NCBI RefSeq assembly: GCF_001519055.1
Contig: NZ_KQ954285.1
Span: 510,678 to 574,677 of the forward strand
Direction: 5' to 3'
Length of the DNA stretch: 64,000 bases
Source of the DNA: Novosphingobium sp. Fuku2-ISO-50
GTDB lineage: Bacteria; Pseudomonadota; Alphaproteobacteria; Sphingomonadales; Sphingomonadaceae
Part shown: positions 53,901 through 62,781 of the stretch, piece by piece
Position numbering within the stretch: the first letter of the stretch is position 1
Layout: the number at the start of each line of letters is the position of its first letter
The notes under the pieces: generated by a model
What the model saw: only the letters and a program-made list of their open reading frames with translations
Database searches by the model: none
Told to the model about the DNA's origin: nothing
Program-made: the position numbers and the translations under genes

Positions 53901-54418
53901 GCTCGATCGGCGCGCTCAACCGCGAAGGGCGCGAACGGCTGCGCGCCGCGTTCGAAGCGGTCGATGCGCATTTCCGCCGCCTGTTTGCGCGGCTGTTTGG
54001 CGGGGGCGAGGCGCATCTGGCGCTGATCGACAGCGACGACCCGCTTGAAGCGGGGCTTGAAATCTTTGCCCAACCGCCGGGCAAGCGGCTGCAATCGCTG
54101 ACGCTGCTGTCGGGCGGGGAACAGGCCTTGACGGCGGTCGCGCTGATCTTTGCGCTGTTTTTGACCAACCCGGCGCCGATCTGCGTGCTCGACGAAGTCG
54201 ATGCCCCGCTCGACGATGCCAATGTCGAACGGTTCTGCGACATGCTCGACGCGATGGTCGGCGAAACGCGCACGCGCTATCTGATCGTCACGCACAATGC
54301 CGTAACGATGAGCCGGATGCACCGCCTGTTTGGCGTCACCATGGTCGAACGCGGCGTCTCGCGGCTGGTCAGCGTCGATCTGGGCGGGGCCGAAGAACTG
54401 CTCGCCTCAGCGGGCTAG
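50978..54418 (+). CDS. smc: Chromosome segregation ATPase SMC
   Basis: 1146 residues, the normal bacterial SMC length. Walker A GPNGCGKSN (31-39), then a long Ala/Glu/Arg-rich coiled coil, a hinge near residues 520-640, the return coiled coil, and a C-terminal head with the signature LLSGGEQALTAVALIF and Walker B CVLDEVDAPLDD. It forms the condensin complex with ScpA/ScpB (not in this window). ATG 50978 is fixed by AAGGAGGG. The coiled coils use a strongly Ala-biased codon set, causing long spurious frames on other strands. The stop overlaps ubiA by 12 bp (convergent). Confidence 0.97.
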   Translation: MQFKRLRLSGFKSFVEPAELRIEPGLTGVVGPNGCGKSNLLEAIRWVMGESSAKAMRGGGMDDVIFAGTARRPARDFAEVTLSAEVDEPGTYGTELEVVRRIERGAGSIYRVNGRDVRARDIALVFADAATGAHSPALVSQGRIAAVIAAKPTERRMMLEEAAGIAGLHVRRREAETRLRATETNLGRLEDLVTGLEARIGALRRQARAAERYKTLSERIRIAEASLVFARWRDAAAAAEAAKAALAQAEAAESAAREQAQTAQATQHSAAATLAQARETLFDRRQDAQAHAQRMAGLLAQLQAAEDRLNDIDRQIARIETDRDQADRLSRDAAEAQARLTRDLAAAEAALKDEEEARPAARAARDRAEADSRNAELALAAATAEQAGIEAEWRVAEAAVTAARQRLARIEADAARIAAQAEALAREPDPALRVAEAEAARDEAATALAAAREARATLTARREALTETRDAAAQALAAARAELIGVEREAEALARDKAARDKAAAQKGRGPTALSATRVAQGYERALAAVLGRDAMAPVGPAPATSEGRFWTGATPPAPLPDSLAHHVTAAPDELAARLALVRVADADDGRALAPGEWLVTRNGRLRRWDGFVAAGEGAAEAALLEAENRLDALQALLPPRRAAQAQAVEADAAARNGLAVVQSELAATERALAGAGDAERAALRMLDAAQGAQTLRRTRTDELARANADCEQQRSLAMAELAGAEERRAALPNPAAGRAALEAARTRNQTARTMLQSASAALAAADQAIAVGRERLTAMKNDIRNWQSRAGDAARRLADMATRADELTAERAVHAAKPPALTAELDAGEALRDRLAADLAAAEAAQTQAEGAGSAADRALSAATEALAATREARAGLAARAQNEEQRRQEMAAISGERFQCPPPLLPGKLGFVGEDVGAASAVSADHDKLVAERERLGPVNLVAADDLAAAEAEHGTTIRERAELIEAVGRLRGSIGALNREGRERLRAAFEAVDAHFRRLFARLFGGGEAHLALIDSDDPLEAGLEIFAQPPGKRLQSLTLLSGGEQALTAVALIFALFLTNPAPICVLDEVDAPLDDANVERFCDMLDAMVGETRTRYLIVTHNAVTMSRMHRLFGVTMVERGVSRLVSVDLGGAEELLASAG

Positions 54419-55321
54419 GCCGATGACATAACAGGCCGCCGCCATCAGCAGCCCGGCAAAGCGGTTGGCGCGAAACCGCGCCAAGGCGCCGTCGCCGTCA
54501 TCGGGCCGCAGCGTCAGCGCCTGCCAGCCGAGATGGACCGCCACCGGCGCAAGCGCGAGCAGCGCCAAAGGATCGGGCCGCACCAGCCAGACCGCGCCCG
54601 CCCAGCTTGCCAGCGCCAGCGCATAAAGCGCCGTGACCCCGGCGCGGACATGGCGACCGAACGACAGCGCCGACGAGCCGATCCCGACCAGCGCATCGTC
54701 TTCGCGATCCTGACAGGCGTAAATCGTGTCATAGCCCATGCACCATGCCCAGCAGCCGAGATAGAGCGGCCCCAGCGGCGCAAGGCGATCAAACCCGGTC
54801 GCTTCGACCCAGGCGGTCGGCGCGCCCCAGGTAAACACCAGCCCCAGCCAGGCCTGCGGCCAGCCGGTGATCCGCTTCATGAACGGATAGGCCAGCACCA
54901 GCAGAAGGCTGAACAAGGCGACCACTTGCGCCTCCCACCGCAATTGCAGCAGGACCACGAGCCCCATCGCCATGAGCAGCATGATCCACAGCCATGCCGC
55001 CCGTTTCGACACCGCGCCGCTGGCGATCGGGCGCGAAGCGGTACGCGCCACGCGCGCGTCGATCCTGGCATCCACGATGTCGTTATAGACGCAGCCCGCG
55101 CCGCGCATCGCCACAGAGCCGAGCAGCATCCATGCGACCATGCTCCAGCGCGCCGTTGCCCCCGCCAGAAACAGCCCCCACACACAGGGCCAGAACAACA
55201 GCCACCAACCGATCGGCCGGTCAAACCGGGCCAGCATGGCATAGTGGCGCCAGGGCAGCGGCAGCGCGGCGATCAGGCCTTTGTGTTCGCTGTCGGGAAC
55301 GATTGCGGATGTCTCGGTCAT
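54407..55321 (-). CDS. ubiA: 4-hydroxybenzoate polyprenyltransferase
   Basis: 304 residues, polytopic inner-membrane protein of the UbiA family. Both Asp-rich motifs are present: YNDIVDARIDARVART and YACQDREDDALVGI, and LARFDRPIGWWLLFWPCVWGLFLA at the N-terminus is typical of 4-hydroxybenzoate transferases. It attaches the polyprenyl side chain in ubiquinone synthesis. ATG 55321 gives the family N-terminus. Divergent from rsmE with an 80-bp gap. Confidence 0.95.
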   Translation of the reverse strand: MTETSAIVPDSEHKGLIAALPLPWRHYAMLARFDRPIGWWLLFWPCVWGLFLAGATARWSMVAWMLLGSVAMRGAGCVYNDIVDARIDARVARTASRPIASGAVSKRAAWLWIMLLMAMGLVVLLQLRWEAQVVALFSLLLVLAYPFMKRITGWPQAWLGLVFTWGAPTAWVEATGFDRLAPLGPLYLGCWAWCMGYDTIYACQDREDDALVGIGSSALSFGRHVRAGVTALYALALASWAGAVWLVRPDPLALLALAPVAVHLGWQALTLRPDDGDGALARFRANRFAGLLMAAACYVIGLAR

Positions 55322-55401
55322 CGCCGCATCTCCTGCGCCCGCCATCGCGCAAGGGCAAGCCCGATTGCCGATCGGGCCACACCGTTCTAGGACGGCCCGC
55401 G

Positions 55402-56181
55402 ATGATCGATCCGCTTCCCGCCACCCCCGCCTGGCCGCCGAAATCGGCGCCGCGCCTGTTTGTGCCCGGCCCACTGGGCGAAGGCGCCGTCGTCGCGCTC
55501 GACGGGGCGCAGGCGCATTATCTGGTGCGCGTGATGCGCGTGGCGCCGGGCGATTGCGTCATCGTGTGCGACGATGAAACCGGCGAATGGGCCGCGCAAG
55601 CCGACAGCGTGGGCAAGCGCGATCTGACCTTGCGCTGTGTCACACGGCTGCGCGAGCGCGAGGCGGTGCCCGATTTCTGGCTCTGCCCGGCCTTGCTCAA
55701 GAAAGACCGTTTCGACATCGTGCTCGAAAAGGCCTGCGAACTGGGCGTTGCGCGGATCAGGCCGATGCTGACCCGGCGCTGCGTCGCCGACCGGATCAAT
55801 CCCGACCGCGTGCGCGCGACTCTGGTCGAAGCTGCCGAGCAATGCGCGCGCACCGCGCTGCCGACGTGCGATGCGCCTGTCCCGCTGGCATCCTTGCTGG
55901 CCGACTGGCCCGAGGGGCGCACCTTGTTTTTTGCCGACGAAACCGGCGGCGCTCCGGCGGCGACGAGCTTTGCCACGCACACCGGGCCCGCCGCGCTGTT
56001 GATCGGGCCCGAGGGCGGCTTCGACGAGGCCGAACGCGCCGCGATCCGCGCGCATCCGGCGGCCCTTGCCATCACGCTCGGCCCGCGCATCCTGCGTGGC
56101 GAGACTGCCGCGATCGCCGCATGCGCTTTATGGATGGGGCTTGCCGGCGATTGGCAGACCCCGATCATCAATAAGTTGTAG
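55402..56181 (+). CDS. rsmE: 16S rRNA (uracil(1498)-N(3))-methyltransferase
   Basis: 259 residues. N-terminal PUA-like domain (RLFVPGPLGEGAVVALDGAQAHYLVRVMRV) followed by the SPOUT knot with LLIGPEGGFDEAERAAI and LGPRILRGETAAIAA. Methylates U1498 of 16S rRNA using SAM. It is followed 34 bp later by gshA, so the two may be co-transcribed. Confidence 0.95.
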   Translation: MIDPLPATPAWPPKSAPRLFVPGPLGEGAVVALDGAQAHYLVRVMRVAPGDCVIVCDDETGEWAAQADSVGKRDLTLRCVTRLREREAVPDFWLCPALLKKDRFDIVLEKACELGVARIRPMLTRRCVADRINPDRVRATLVEAAEQCARTALPTCDAPVPLASLLADWPEGRTLFFADETGGAPAATSFATHTGPAALLIGPEGGFDEAERAAIRAHPAALAITLGPRILRGETAAIAACALWMGLAGDWQTPIINKL

Positions 56182-56215
56182 CGCGAAACCCTTTCGCCCT
56201 TTAACGGATGCGCGC

Positions 56216-57589
56216 ATGAGCACCCGGCAGGAAACCGATAGCAACGAGCCCCCGATCGAGAGCCGCGAGGCCCTCATCACGCCGATGCAAAAGGGCGAAA
56301 AGCCCGCCGCATCCTGGCGGATCGGCACCGAGCACGAGAAATTCGTCTATCGCAAGGCCGATCACCGCGCCCCGTCCTATGACGAGCCCGGCGGCATCCG
56401 CGACTTGCTGATGGGGCTGACCGAATTCGGCTGGGAGCCGGTGATCGAAGGCGGCCATGTCATCGCCCTGACCGGAGTCGATGGCGCGGTCAGCCTCGAA
56501 CCGGCGGGACAGCTCGAATTGTCGGGCGCGCCGCTCGAAAACCTGCACCAGACATGCGCGGAAACCGGCCGCCACCTCGCCCAGGTCAAGACAATCGGCG
56601 ACCGGCTCGGGCTCGGCTATCTCGGGCTCGGCCTGTGGCCCGACAAGACTCGCGCCGAGCTGCCGATCATGCCCAAGGGCCGCTATGGCATCATGCTGCG
56701 CCACATGCCGCGCGTCGGCACTATGGGCCTCGACATGATGCTGCGCACATGCACGATCCAGGTCAATCTCGACTATGCGAGCGAGGCCGACATGGTGCAG
56801 AAATTCCGCGTCAGCCTTGCGCTGCAACCGCTGGCGACCGCGCTGTTTGCCAATTCGCCGTTCCTCGAAGGCAAGCCCAACGGGTTCCTTTCGTATCGCA
56901 GCCATATCTGGTCGGACACCGATCCGGCGCGCACCGGCATGTTGCCGTTCGTGTTCGAAGATGGCTTCGGCTATGAACGCTATGTCGACTACATGCTCGA
57001 TGTGCCGATGTATTTCGTCTATCGCGACGGCAAATATATCGATGCGGCGGGCCAGTCGTTCCGCGATTTCCTTGATGGGCGCCTGCCCGCGCTGCCTGGT
57101 GAAAAGCCGCGTCTGTCCGATTGGACCGATCACCTTTCGACCGCTTTTCCCGAAGTCCGGCTGAAATCGTTTCTCGAAATGCGCGGCGCCGATGGCGGCC
57201 CGTGGAGCCGGATCTGCGCGCTGCCCGCGTTCTGGGTCGGGCTGCTCTACGACAGGCAAGCGCTCGATGCGGCGTGGGATCTGGTCAAGGATTGGGACAT
57301 GGAAGGGCGCGAACGGCTGCGCGCCGAAGTGCCCCGGCTGGGACTCGATGCACCGCTGCCCGGCGGCGGCACCTTGCGCGACATTGCCGGCACCGTGCTC
57401 GACATCGCGCGGGCCGGCCTCGCCGCGCGTGGCCGGCTCAACGAGGCGGGCGACAACGAAACCGGCTATCTTGGCACGCTGGACGAAGTCGTCGCGCGCG
57501 GCAAGACGTCGGCAGAGCGGCTGCTCGACCTCTACAACGGCCCATGGGGCGGCGATCTTGGTCGAATCTACGACGAATCGAGCTTCTGA
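56216..57589 (+). CDS. gshA: Glutamate-cysteine ligase (plant/alphaproteobacterial type)
   Basis: Forms gamma-glutamylcysteine, the committed step of glutathione synthesis. 457 residues of the GCS2/plant-like family: WRIGTEHEKFVY, EPVIEGGHVIALTG, SLEPAGQLELSGAP, RTCTIQVNLDYASE and RICALPAFWVGLLYD. This supplies the glutathione used by the formaldehyde dehydrogenase encoded near 10 kb. ATG 56216; the longer frame upstream overlaps rsmE. Followed by a small monooxygenase gene after 14 bp. Confidence 0.95.
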   Translation: MSTRQETDSNEPPIESREALITPMQKGEKPAASWRIGTEHEKFVYRKADHRAPSYDEPGGIRDLLMGLTEFGWEPVIEGGHVIALTGVDGAVSLEPAGQLELSGAPLENLHQTCAETGRHLAQVKTIGDRLGLGYLGLGLWPDKTRAELPIMPKGRYGIMLRHMPRVGTMGLDMMLRTCTIQVNLDYASEADMVQKFRVSLALQPLATALFANSPFLEGKPNGFLSYRSHIWSDTDPARTGMLPFVFEDGFGYERYVDYMLDVPMYFVYRDGKYIDAAGQSFRDFLDGRLPALPGEKPRLSDWTDHLSTAFPEVRLKSFLEMRGADGGPWSRICALPAFWVGLLYDRQALDAAWDLVKDWDMEGRERLRAEVPRLGLDAPLPGGGTLRDIAGTVLDIARAGLAARGRLNEAGDNETGYLGTLDEVVARGKTSAERLLDLYNGPWGGDLGRIYDESSF

Positions 57590-57603
57590 AGGATACCTTG
57601 CGC

Positions 57604-57903
57604 ATGATTCTGGTCATCGGCACGTTTCGCATCCCGCCCGAAAACCTGGCGCTTGCCTTGCCCCTGGCCGAACGGGTGGTCCATGCGACCCGCGCCGAGG
57701 ACGGCTGCATCGCCTACAGCTATGCGCAGGATCTGCTCGATCCCGGCCTGATCCATGTCAGCGAAAAGTGGCGCGACCGCGCCGCGCTCGACGCCCATTT
57801 CAAGACCGCGCACATGCAGGCCTGGATCACGGAACGCGCCAGCCTCGCTCTGCACGACCGGGCTATCCGCGTGTTTGAAAGCGACGAGGGCGTCGCGGTC
57901 TGA
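57604..57903 (+). CDS. Antibiotic biosynthesis monooxygenase (ABM) domain protein
   Basis: 99 residues, a single ferredoxin-like ABM fold: ILVIGTFRIPPENLALALPLAERVV, EDGCIAYSYAQDLLDPGLIHVSEKWRD and LDAHFKTAHMQAW. Related to YgiN quinol monooxygenases. Cofactor-free oxygenation of quinols is possible; the substrate is unknown. Shares the gshA transcript by spacing. Confidence 0.9.
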   Translation: MILVIGTFRIPPENLALALPLAERVVHATRAEDGCIAYSYAQDLLDPGLIHVSEKWRDRAALDAHFKTAHMQAWITERASLALHDRAIRVFESDEGVAV

Positions 57904-57905
57904 GT

Positions 57906-59249
57906 TTACGCTCGGACGCGCCGCCGCGCCAACCGGCGACCCAGGCGGTTCAGCCGCGCCGTGATCGGGCCATAGTCGGCCATCCAGGCATGATAGGCGC
58001 GATATTTCGCATCGGCGGCAAGCAAGTGCGCCTCTTCGGTGCGCGCGCGCCAGTAATAGACCCCGCTGACCAGCCCCAGCGTGACCGTGTTGCGCACCAT
58101 ATCGGCCAGCGAATGCGTCGTCGCCAGAAACGGCATGGTCAGCAGCCACCAATAGCTGTTTTTGGCCAGATAGGCGGGATGGCGCGTCCAGGCATAGGGC
58201 CCGTTGGTCAGCACCCCGCGATAAGTCAGATTCGAGAACCTGATGCCAAAGGCCACCGTCGCCCAGGCATAGATCCCTGTCAGCCCGACCAGCAGCCCCG
58301 CCCATAGCCACAACAGCGCCGGATGCCCCGCGAGCCACCATGACCATTCGGCGGTATTCTGATGATAATCGAGCACCGCGCCGCTGCCCATCTGGATAAA
58401 CGGGGGATAGCACATCAGCGCCGCGACCCACCCGCCAAGCAGGGGATTGGCCGTGCGGATATGCGCATCGAGCGGCTTCATCGTCAGCAGATAGCCGACC
58501 ATCGCGATCTGCACGTCGACCATGAACATGAACGCGATCGTGACATTGCCGATCGTGACCGGGTCACTGGCGACATGCACGAAATCGGCCTTCACCTCTT
58601 CCATGAAGCCAAGCGCAACGATCGACAGCATGAAAGCGATGAAAAAGCCTTTCACCGCCCAGGCGCGCAAATGGTGGCGCACTTCGGCGGGATCATAGGC
58701 TTCGCGCCCGATCAGCATCGCGCCGAAATGCCAGGCCCCGTCGCGCGGATTGACCAGCACACGGTCGAGCCACAGCACATAAGGGATCGCGCCGAGAAAC
58801 AGCACCGGCGCCGCATCGCGCATCAGATCCATCGCAAACAGATAATTGCCGCGCCAGTACCAGCGGCCCAGGCAATAGACGAAGGCGATCAGCGCCCACG
58901 TCGCCCACAGCCCGGCGATCTTGGTGATCGAGATATCGACACAATCGCGCAAACGACGCGGCTTGGCCCAGTCGATCCCGGTCGAGGCCCGCAAATGGAC
59001 TTTGTCGACCAAAAGCGACCAGCCGACCATCGGCACGCCCGACGCAATCAACGCGGCGAGCGCGGCATAAGGCCCGCCCAGCGGCGCATGCGGCCCCGGC
59101 AGAGCCATGGCATCGGCGATGGCGCCCCAATTGCGGCAGATCAGCAGCCAGCCGATCAGCCCGACCAGCCCCGCCAGCCCGACGCCTGCGGAAACATCGC
59201 TATCGGGACGCGGCGGACGATCGGGGGCGGCAGAGGAAGGGTGAGTCAT
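57906..59249 (-). CDS. Polytopic membrane protein with ICMT/PEMT-like C-terminal domain
   Basis: 447 residues with about ten hydrophobic helices. The C-terminal part carries the isoprenylcysteine carboxyl methyltransferase-like signature TNGPYAWTRHPAYLAKNSYWW and a terminal EEAHLLAADAKYRAYHAWM, the pattern of SAM-dependent membrane methyltransferases. The N-terminal seven helices are of unknown function (VDKVHLRASTGIDW, CVDISITKIAGLWATWALI). It converges on the ABM gene with a 2-bp gap. Substrate, possibly a lipid or quinone-like molecule, not predictable. Confidence 0.75.
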   Translation of the reverse strand: MTHPSSAAPDRPPRPDSDVSAGVGLAGLVGLIGWLLICRNWGAIADAMALPGPHAPLGGPYAALAALIASGVPMVGWSLLVDKVHLRASTGIDWAKPRRLRDCVDISITKIAGLWATWALIAFVYCLGRWYWRGNYLFAMDLMRDAAPVLFLGAIPYVLWLDRVLVNPRDGAWHFGAMLIGREAYDPAEVRHHLRAWAVKGFFIAFMLSIVALGFMEEVKADFVHVASDPVTIGNVTIAFMFMVDVQIAMVGYLLTMKPLDAHIRTANPLLGGWVAALMCYPPFIQMGSGAVLDYHQNTAEWSWWLAGHPALLWLWAGLLVGLTGIYAWATVAFGIRFSNLTYRGVLTNGPYAWTRHPAYLAKNSYWWLLTMPFLATTHSLADMVRNTVTLGLVSGVYYWRARTEEAHLLAADAKYRAYHAWMADYGPITARLNRLGRRLARRRVRA

Positions 59250-59314
59250 GACGCACCACCCATAACCGCCGTCCCCGAAGAAATGGTGAAACTTCGTCCG
59301 GAGCCGCCATCCGC

Positions 59315-60682
59315 TCAACGATAGGCGGTAATCCGTCCGCTGTTGTCGAGCACATAGAGCGTGTTGTTGGCCACCACCGGCGCGAGTGTGAACCCGGCGT
59401 CGAGGTGGAACGCCTTGGTCATCTTGCCGTCGTCGACCGAAACGGTGGCGATGTCGCCTTCAGAGCTCGCCACCCACAGGCGACCGCCCGCGAGCACCGG
59501 GCCGGTCCACAGGATCGGGCCCTTTTTCTTCTTTTCGACATGATAGCGCGGCAATTGGCTCAGCCAGCGCACTTTGCCGGTGCTCTTGGTGATGCACAGC
59601 AGCTTGTCTTCATCGGTCAGCGTAAAGATCCATTCGCCGGCGACCGACGGCGTGGAAATCCCCGCAAGATTCAATTCCCAGATGCGCTGCCCGGTGACGA
59701 GTTCATAAGCGGCCATGCGCCCGCCCTGACCCAGCGCATAGACCCGGCCATTGTCGATGATCGGGTCGGCGTCGATGTCGGTGATCGTCGAAACGGACGT
59801 CGCGATCGACGTGCGCGCCAGCGCGTCGGTCCACAACTGGCGCCCGTTTTCATAGCGATAGGCGATCAGTTCGCCCGAGGAATAGCCCGCAACGATCGTC
59901 CCCTGGCCCACCGCCGGGGCGGCCACGCCAAACACGCCGGTCTGCGCCAGCGAACCGGATTCGTTCCACTGCAAGGCCCCGTCGGCGGCATTGAGCGCCG
60001 CGATCTGGTTGTCCTGCGTCATGATGAAGACCGAGCCATAGCCGACCGTCGGCGATCCGCGCAGCGGCCCGAGCGGCTTGACCCGCCATTTGATCGTGCC
60101 CTTTTCGGCATCGAGCGCCGCGACTTCGCCCAGCCCGGTCGTCACATAGACCATGCCGTCGTCAAACGCCGCACCGCCGCCAAACACCGCCGACGTATCG
60201 GCCGGAATGTCGAAGCTCTGCGTCCACACCGGCTTGCCGGTATCCGCATTGAAAGCGCGCAGCACGCCCAGCGTGTCCATCGCATAGAGCCTGCCGCCGC
60301 CGACCACCGGCGCTGCGGCCAGACGGCGCAGCTCCGACGAACCGGAGATCTGCGCGCTCCACAGCTTGCGCGGATGGTCGCCCAGCGCAAGATGGCCATA
60401 GGATTTCGAGCCCGAACCGCCGCCCTGGGCCCATTCGGTATTGACCTCGGGCGGGGGCAGCACGACCGCAACGCTCGACAAGGCGTCATCGACTTTGGTC
60501 CCGGTCTCGATCCGCGACAGGATCGGCACGCGATTGCCCACTGTCGGCGTGGTCTTGATCTTGTGCTTTTGTCCGCCGCATGCGCCGAGCGCCAGCGCCA
60601 GCGCAGCCATGGCGGTGATCGCCAAAGCGCGGCGGGGCGCCGAATGCCGGATGGGTGTAGCGTTCATCGTATCATGCGGCAT
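59315..60682 (-). CDS. bamB: Outer-membrane assembly lipoprotein BamB
   Basis: 455 residues: lipoprotein signal (ALALALGACGGQ) and an eight-bladed PQQ-type beta-propeller with repeated WS/W-x-x blades (ALDAEKGTIKW, ALNAADGALQW, AYRYENGRQLW). This is the BAM complex accessory protein, not a quinoprotein dehydrogenase: it lacks the vicinal Cys pair and catalytic Asp. ATG 60682 has AGGA upstream; ATG 60667 is an alternative. Preceded by a YfgM-like gene, the usual pair; the GTPase gene der, often next, is absent here. Confidence 0.92.
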   Translation of the reverse strand: MPHDTMNATPIRHSAPRRALAITAMAALALALGACGGQKHKIKTTPTVGNRVPILSRIETGTKVDDALSSVAVVLPPPEVNTEWAQGGGSGSKSYGHLALGDHPRKLWSAQISGSSELRRLAAAPVVGGGRLYAMDTLGVLRAFNADTGKPVWTQSFDIPADTSAVFGGGAAFDDGMVYVTTGLGEVAALDAEKGTIKWRVKPLGPLRGSPTVGYGSVFIMTQDNQIAALNAADGALQWNESGSLAQTGVFGVAAPAVGQGTIVAGYSSGELIAYRYENGRQLWTDALARTSIATSVSTITDIDADPIIDNGRVYALGQGGRMAAYELVTGQRIWELNLAGISTPSVAGEWIFTLTDEDKLLCITKSTGKVRWLSQLPRYHVEKKKKGPILWTGPVLAGGRLWVASSEGDIATVSVDDGKMTKAFHLDAGFTLAPVVANNTLYVLDNSGRITAYR

Positions 60683-60727
60683 GCGCGTTCCTGAAATCAC
60701 GGGTTCCCGAATCATTGTCCGGATCCC

Positions 60728-61486
60728 TTATTGTGCAAGCGCTTGCGCGGCGGCGACAGACGGTTCTTCGCCCGGATCGACTCCGAGCTCGGTGGCAAGC
60801 TGGCGTGCCCGACGGCGCAGCGTTTCGGGCACACCGGTATCCTTGGCCATCTGCGCAAACAGCGCCCCGGCCTCGGCCTTGCGACCCGCCTTCATCTCGG
60901 CAATCCCGACAAGCTCGCCCGCGCTGCCAAACCAGGCATTGCCCGGAACGGCCAGCGGCTTCAGCCGGTCGATCACCTGCTGCGGCGGCATCTGGTCAAA
61001 GCGGATCGCCACGTCGCGCACGGTGGCGAGATCGCGATAGGGCTGCGGCACTTTGGGATCGGCGGCGACGGCGGCAAAGATCCTTGACGCATCCGCGGGC
61101 TTTTTCTGATCGAGCGCGACGCCGCCTTCGACCAGCCTGGCCGCAGCGGCATAGCCCGGCCCGCCGGTCGTGGCGATCTGATCGAGGCTGGACTTGGCCG
61201 GATCCCAGCGGCCCGCTTCGACCTGATCGAGCGCGATGGCAAACGCCTCGCCCTTTTTGCCCGCGACATCGGCGACATGGTTGGTCCAGGCCATCCATCC
61301 GGCGAGCCCGGCGAGCGCCAGCACGATCGCGGCGCCGACCGGCATGCCATAGCGCCGGAACAGGCGAAGCGTGTCATCGCCGCGCAGGGCATCGTCGACT
61401 TCGCGCAGAAACACATTTTCCTGCGCCGCGCGGCGTTCGGCATTGCGTTCGGCAAGGGTCGTCGGGTTCTTCGGAATCAGGGCCAA
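60728..61486 (-). CDS. YfgM-like tetratricopeptide membrane protein
   Basis: 252 residues. N-terminal cytosolic segment FLREVDDALRGDDTLRLFRRYG, one membrane helix (MPVGAAIVLALAGLAGWMAW) and TPR-like helical repeats in the periplasm. This is the YfgM/Tol-Pal-like tetratricopeptide family linked to SecYEG and periplasmic chaperones, and in many genomes it sits beside bamB. The start is uncertain: I prefer the TTG at 61486 (LALIPKNP) because no ATG occurs early and a TTG at 61531 lacks a ribosome site. Confidence 0.85.
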   Translation of the reverse strand: MALIPKNPTTLAERNAERRAAQENVFLREVDDALRGDDTLRLFRRYGMPVGAAIVLALAGLAGWMAWTNHVADVAGKKGEAFAIALDQVEAGRWDPAKSSLDQIATTGGPGYAAAARLVEGGVALDQKKPADASRIFAAVAADPKVPQPYRDLATVRDVAIRFDQMPPQQVIDRLKPLAVPGNAWFGSAGELVGIAEMKAGRKAEAGALFAQMAKDTGVPETLRRRARQLATELGVDPGEEPSVAAAQALAQ

Positions 61487-61590
61487 GGCTGACGCTTTCG
61501 GATCAGGGTCTGTTCGACAGGAAACAAGCAATGATCGCGCGGTTTAGCGAAGCCCGGCGCCAATTCAACCAGAATGACGCCGGACGCGGG

Positions 61591-62781
61591 TCAAACCGGA
61601 TGATCGGGAAGATTAAGACAGGGGAATTCATCAAGTCCGAGTGCCGCGCCATAAAGCGCCGCATAGCGTTCCACCATCACCGCCTCGTCAAATTCGGCAC
61701 GCGCGCGTTCGCGATTGGCCGCGCCGATCCGCACGCGCAGCGCCTGATCGCCCGCCAGCCGGACCAGCGTCGCGGCCAGCGCCGCTTCATCGCCGATCGG
61801 CGTGATCAGCGCGGCGTTTTCGGGGGCAACCATCTGCGCGACATCGCCCACGGCGGGGCTTGCCACCGCGAGCCCCGCGGCCATCGCCTCGATCACCGAC
61901 AGGGGCGCCTGTTCGCTGTCCGAGGATAGCGCAAACAGGTCGAACAGGCCGATCGCCGCTGCCGGATCGGCGACATGGCCGGGCAAGTGGACCCGGTCGG
62001 CACAATCGAGCCGCAACGCCTGATCGACGATCGCCGCGCGCTCGGGACCTTCGCCCAGAATGACGAGATTCCATTCCGGCCCCATCGCGGCAAAGGCGCG
62101 CACCAGGCGGGGCAGATTCTTGACCGCGCGCAGCCCGGCGAGCGTGCCGAGCCATTTTTCGCCGGGGCGCTTGATCACCCGGGGCAGCGCATCGCGCCGC
62201 ACTTTGCCCGGATCGACGGCATAATGCGCGGTCGGGATACCGTTGGCGATGCGGTGTACCCGCCCCGGCGGTTGCGCCCAGGCGCCCAGCGCGATCGTTT
62301 CCAAGCGCTGCGAGGGCACCACCAGCGCCCGCGCGCGCGCCAGCGCCATGCGCCGATACCAGTTGCGCTGCCACTTCAGCCCGTCGGCCTCGTCGGCGTT
62401 GAAGCCGTCTTCGTGATGGATCAACGGGGCAAGCCCCTGCATCGGGCCAAACAGCGCATGCGCCATGACCGCATCCATCGCGCCCCAATTGTAAGTCAGG
62501 ATCAGGTCAAACCCGCGCATCGCACGCGCCAGCGTCTGCAACCGGCGCACGCCAAAGCGCCCGGCGAGCGGCGGAAAGCCAAACGGGAAATGCACCGAAA
62601 GCCCCGGCTCGATCAGATCGCGCGCGCCCATGGCATCGGGCAGGGCCGAAACGATCGAATGGCTGACCCCTTGGCCGAAACGGTTGATCAGCGCGACCGC
62701 GCGGCGCTCCTTGCCCCCGGCAGCGAACGTCGAATGAAGATGCAGGATATGCGGGCGCCGACGCGGGGCTTGCGCGCTCAT
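61591..62781 (-). CDS. Family 4 glycosyltransferase
   Basis: 396 residues, GT-B fold. N-terminal acceptor domain (HILHLHSTFAAGGKERRAVALIN), C-terminal donor domain with WNLVILGEGPERAAIVDQAL and the EX7E-type motif in SDSEQAPLSVIEAMAAGLAVAS. Probably adds a sugar to a cell-surface glycan. Its start overlaps the preceding hydrolase stop by 4 bp (ATGA), so the two are coupled. Confidence 0.9.
   Translation of the reverse strand: MSAQAPRRRPHILHLHSTFAAGGKERRAVALINRFGQGVSHSIVSALPDAMGARDLIEPGLSVHFPFGFPPLAGRFGVRRLQTLARAMRGFDLILTYNWGAMDAVMAHALFGPMQGLAPLIHHEDGFNADEADGLKWQRNWYRRMALARARALVVPSQRLETIALGAWAQPPGRVHRIANGIPTAHYAVDPGKVRRDALPRVIKRPGEKWLGTLAGLRAVKNLPRLVRAFAAMGPEWNLVILGEGPERAAIVDQALRLDCADRVHLPGHVADPAAAIGLFDLFALSSDSEQAPLSVIEAMAAGLAVASPAVGDVAQMVAPENAALITPIGDEAALAATLVRLAGDQALRVRIGAANRERARAEFDEAVMVERYAALYGAALGLDEFPCLNLPDHPV

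Noticed and set aside
50993..54322. A 1109-codon minus-strand open frame opposite smc
   Set aside because: It mirrors the Ala-rich coiled-coil codons of SMC (Gly/Arg/Ala low-complexity) and has no ribosome site or motif.
59315..60682. bamB as a second PQQ alcohol dehydrogenase
   Set aside because: The propeller repeats are similar, but the catalytic Asp, vicinal Cys pair and cytochrome domain are absent and the lipobox and YfgM-like neighbour fit BamB.
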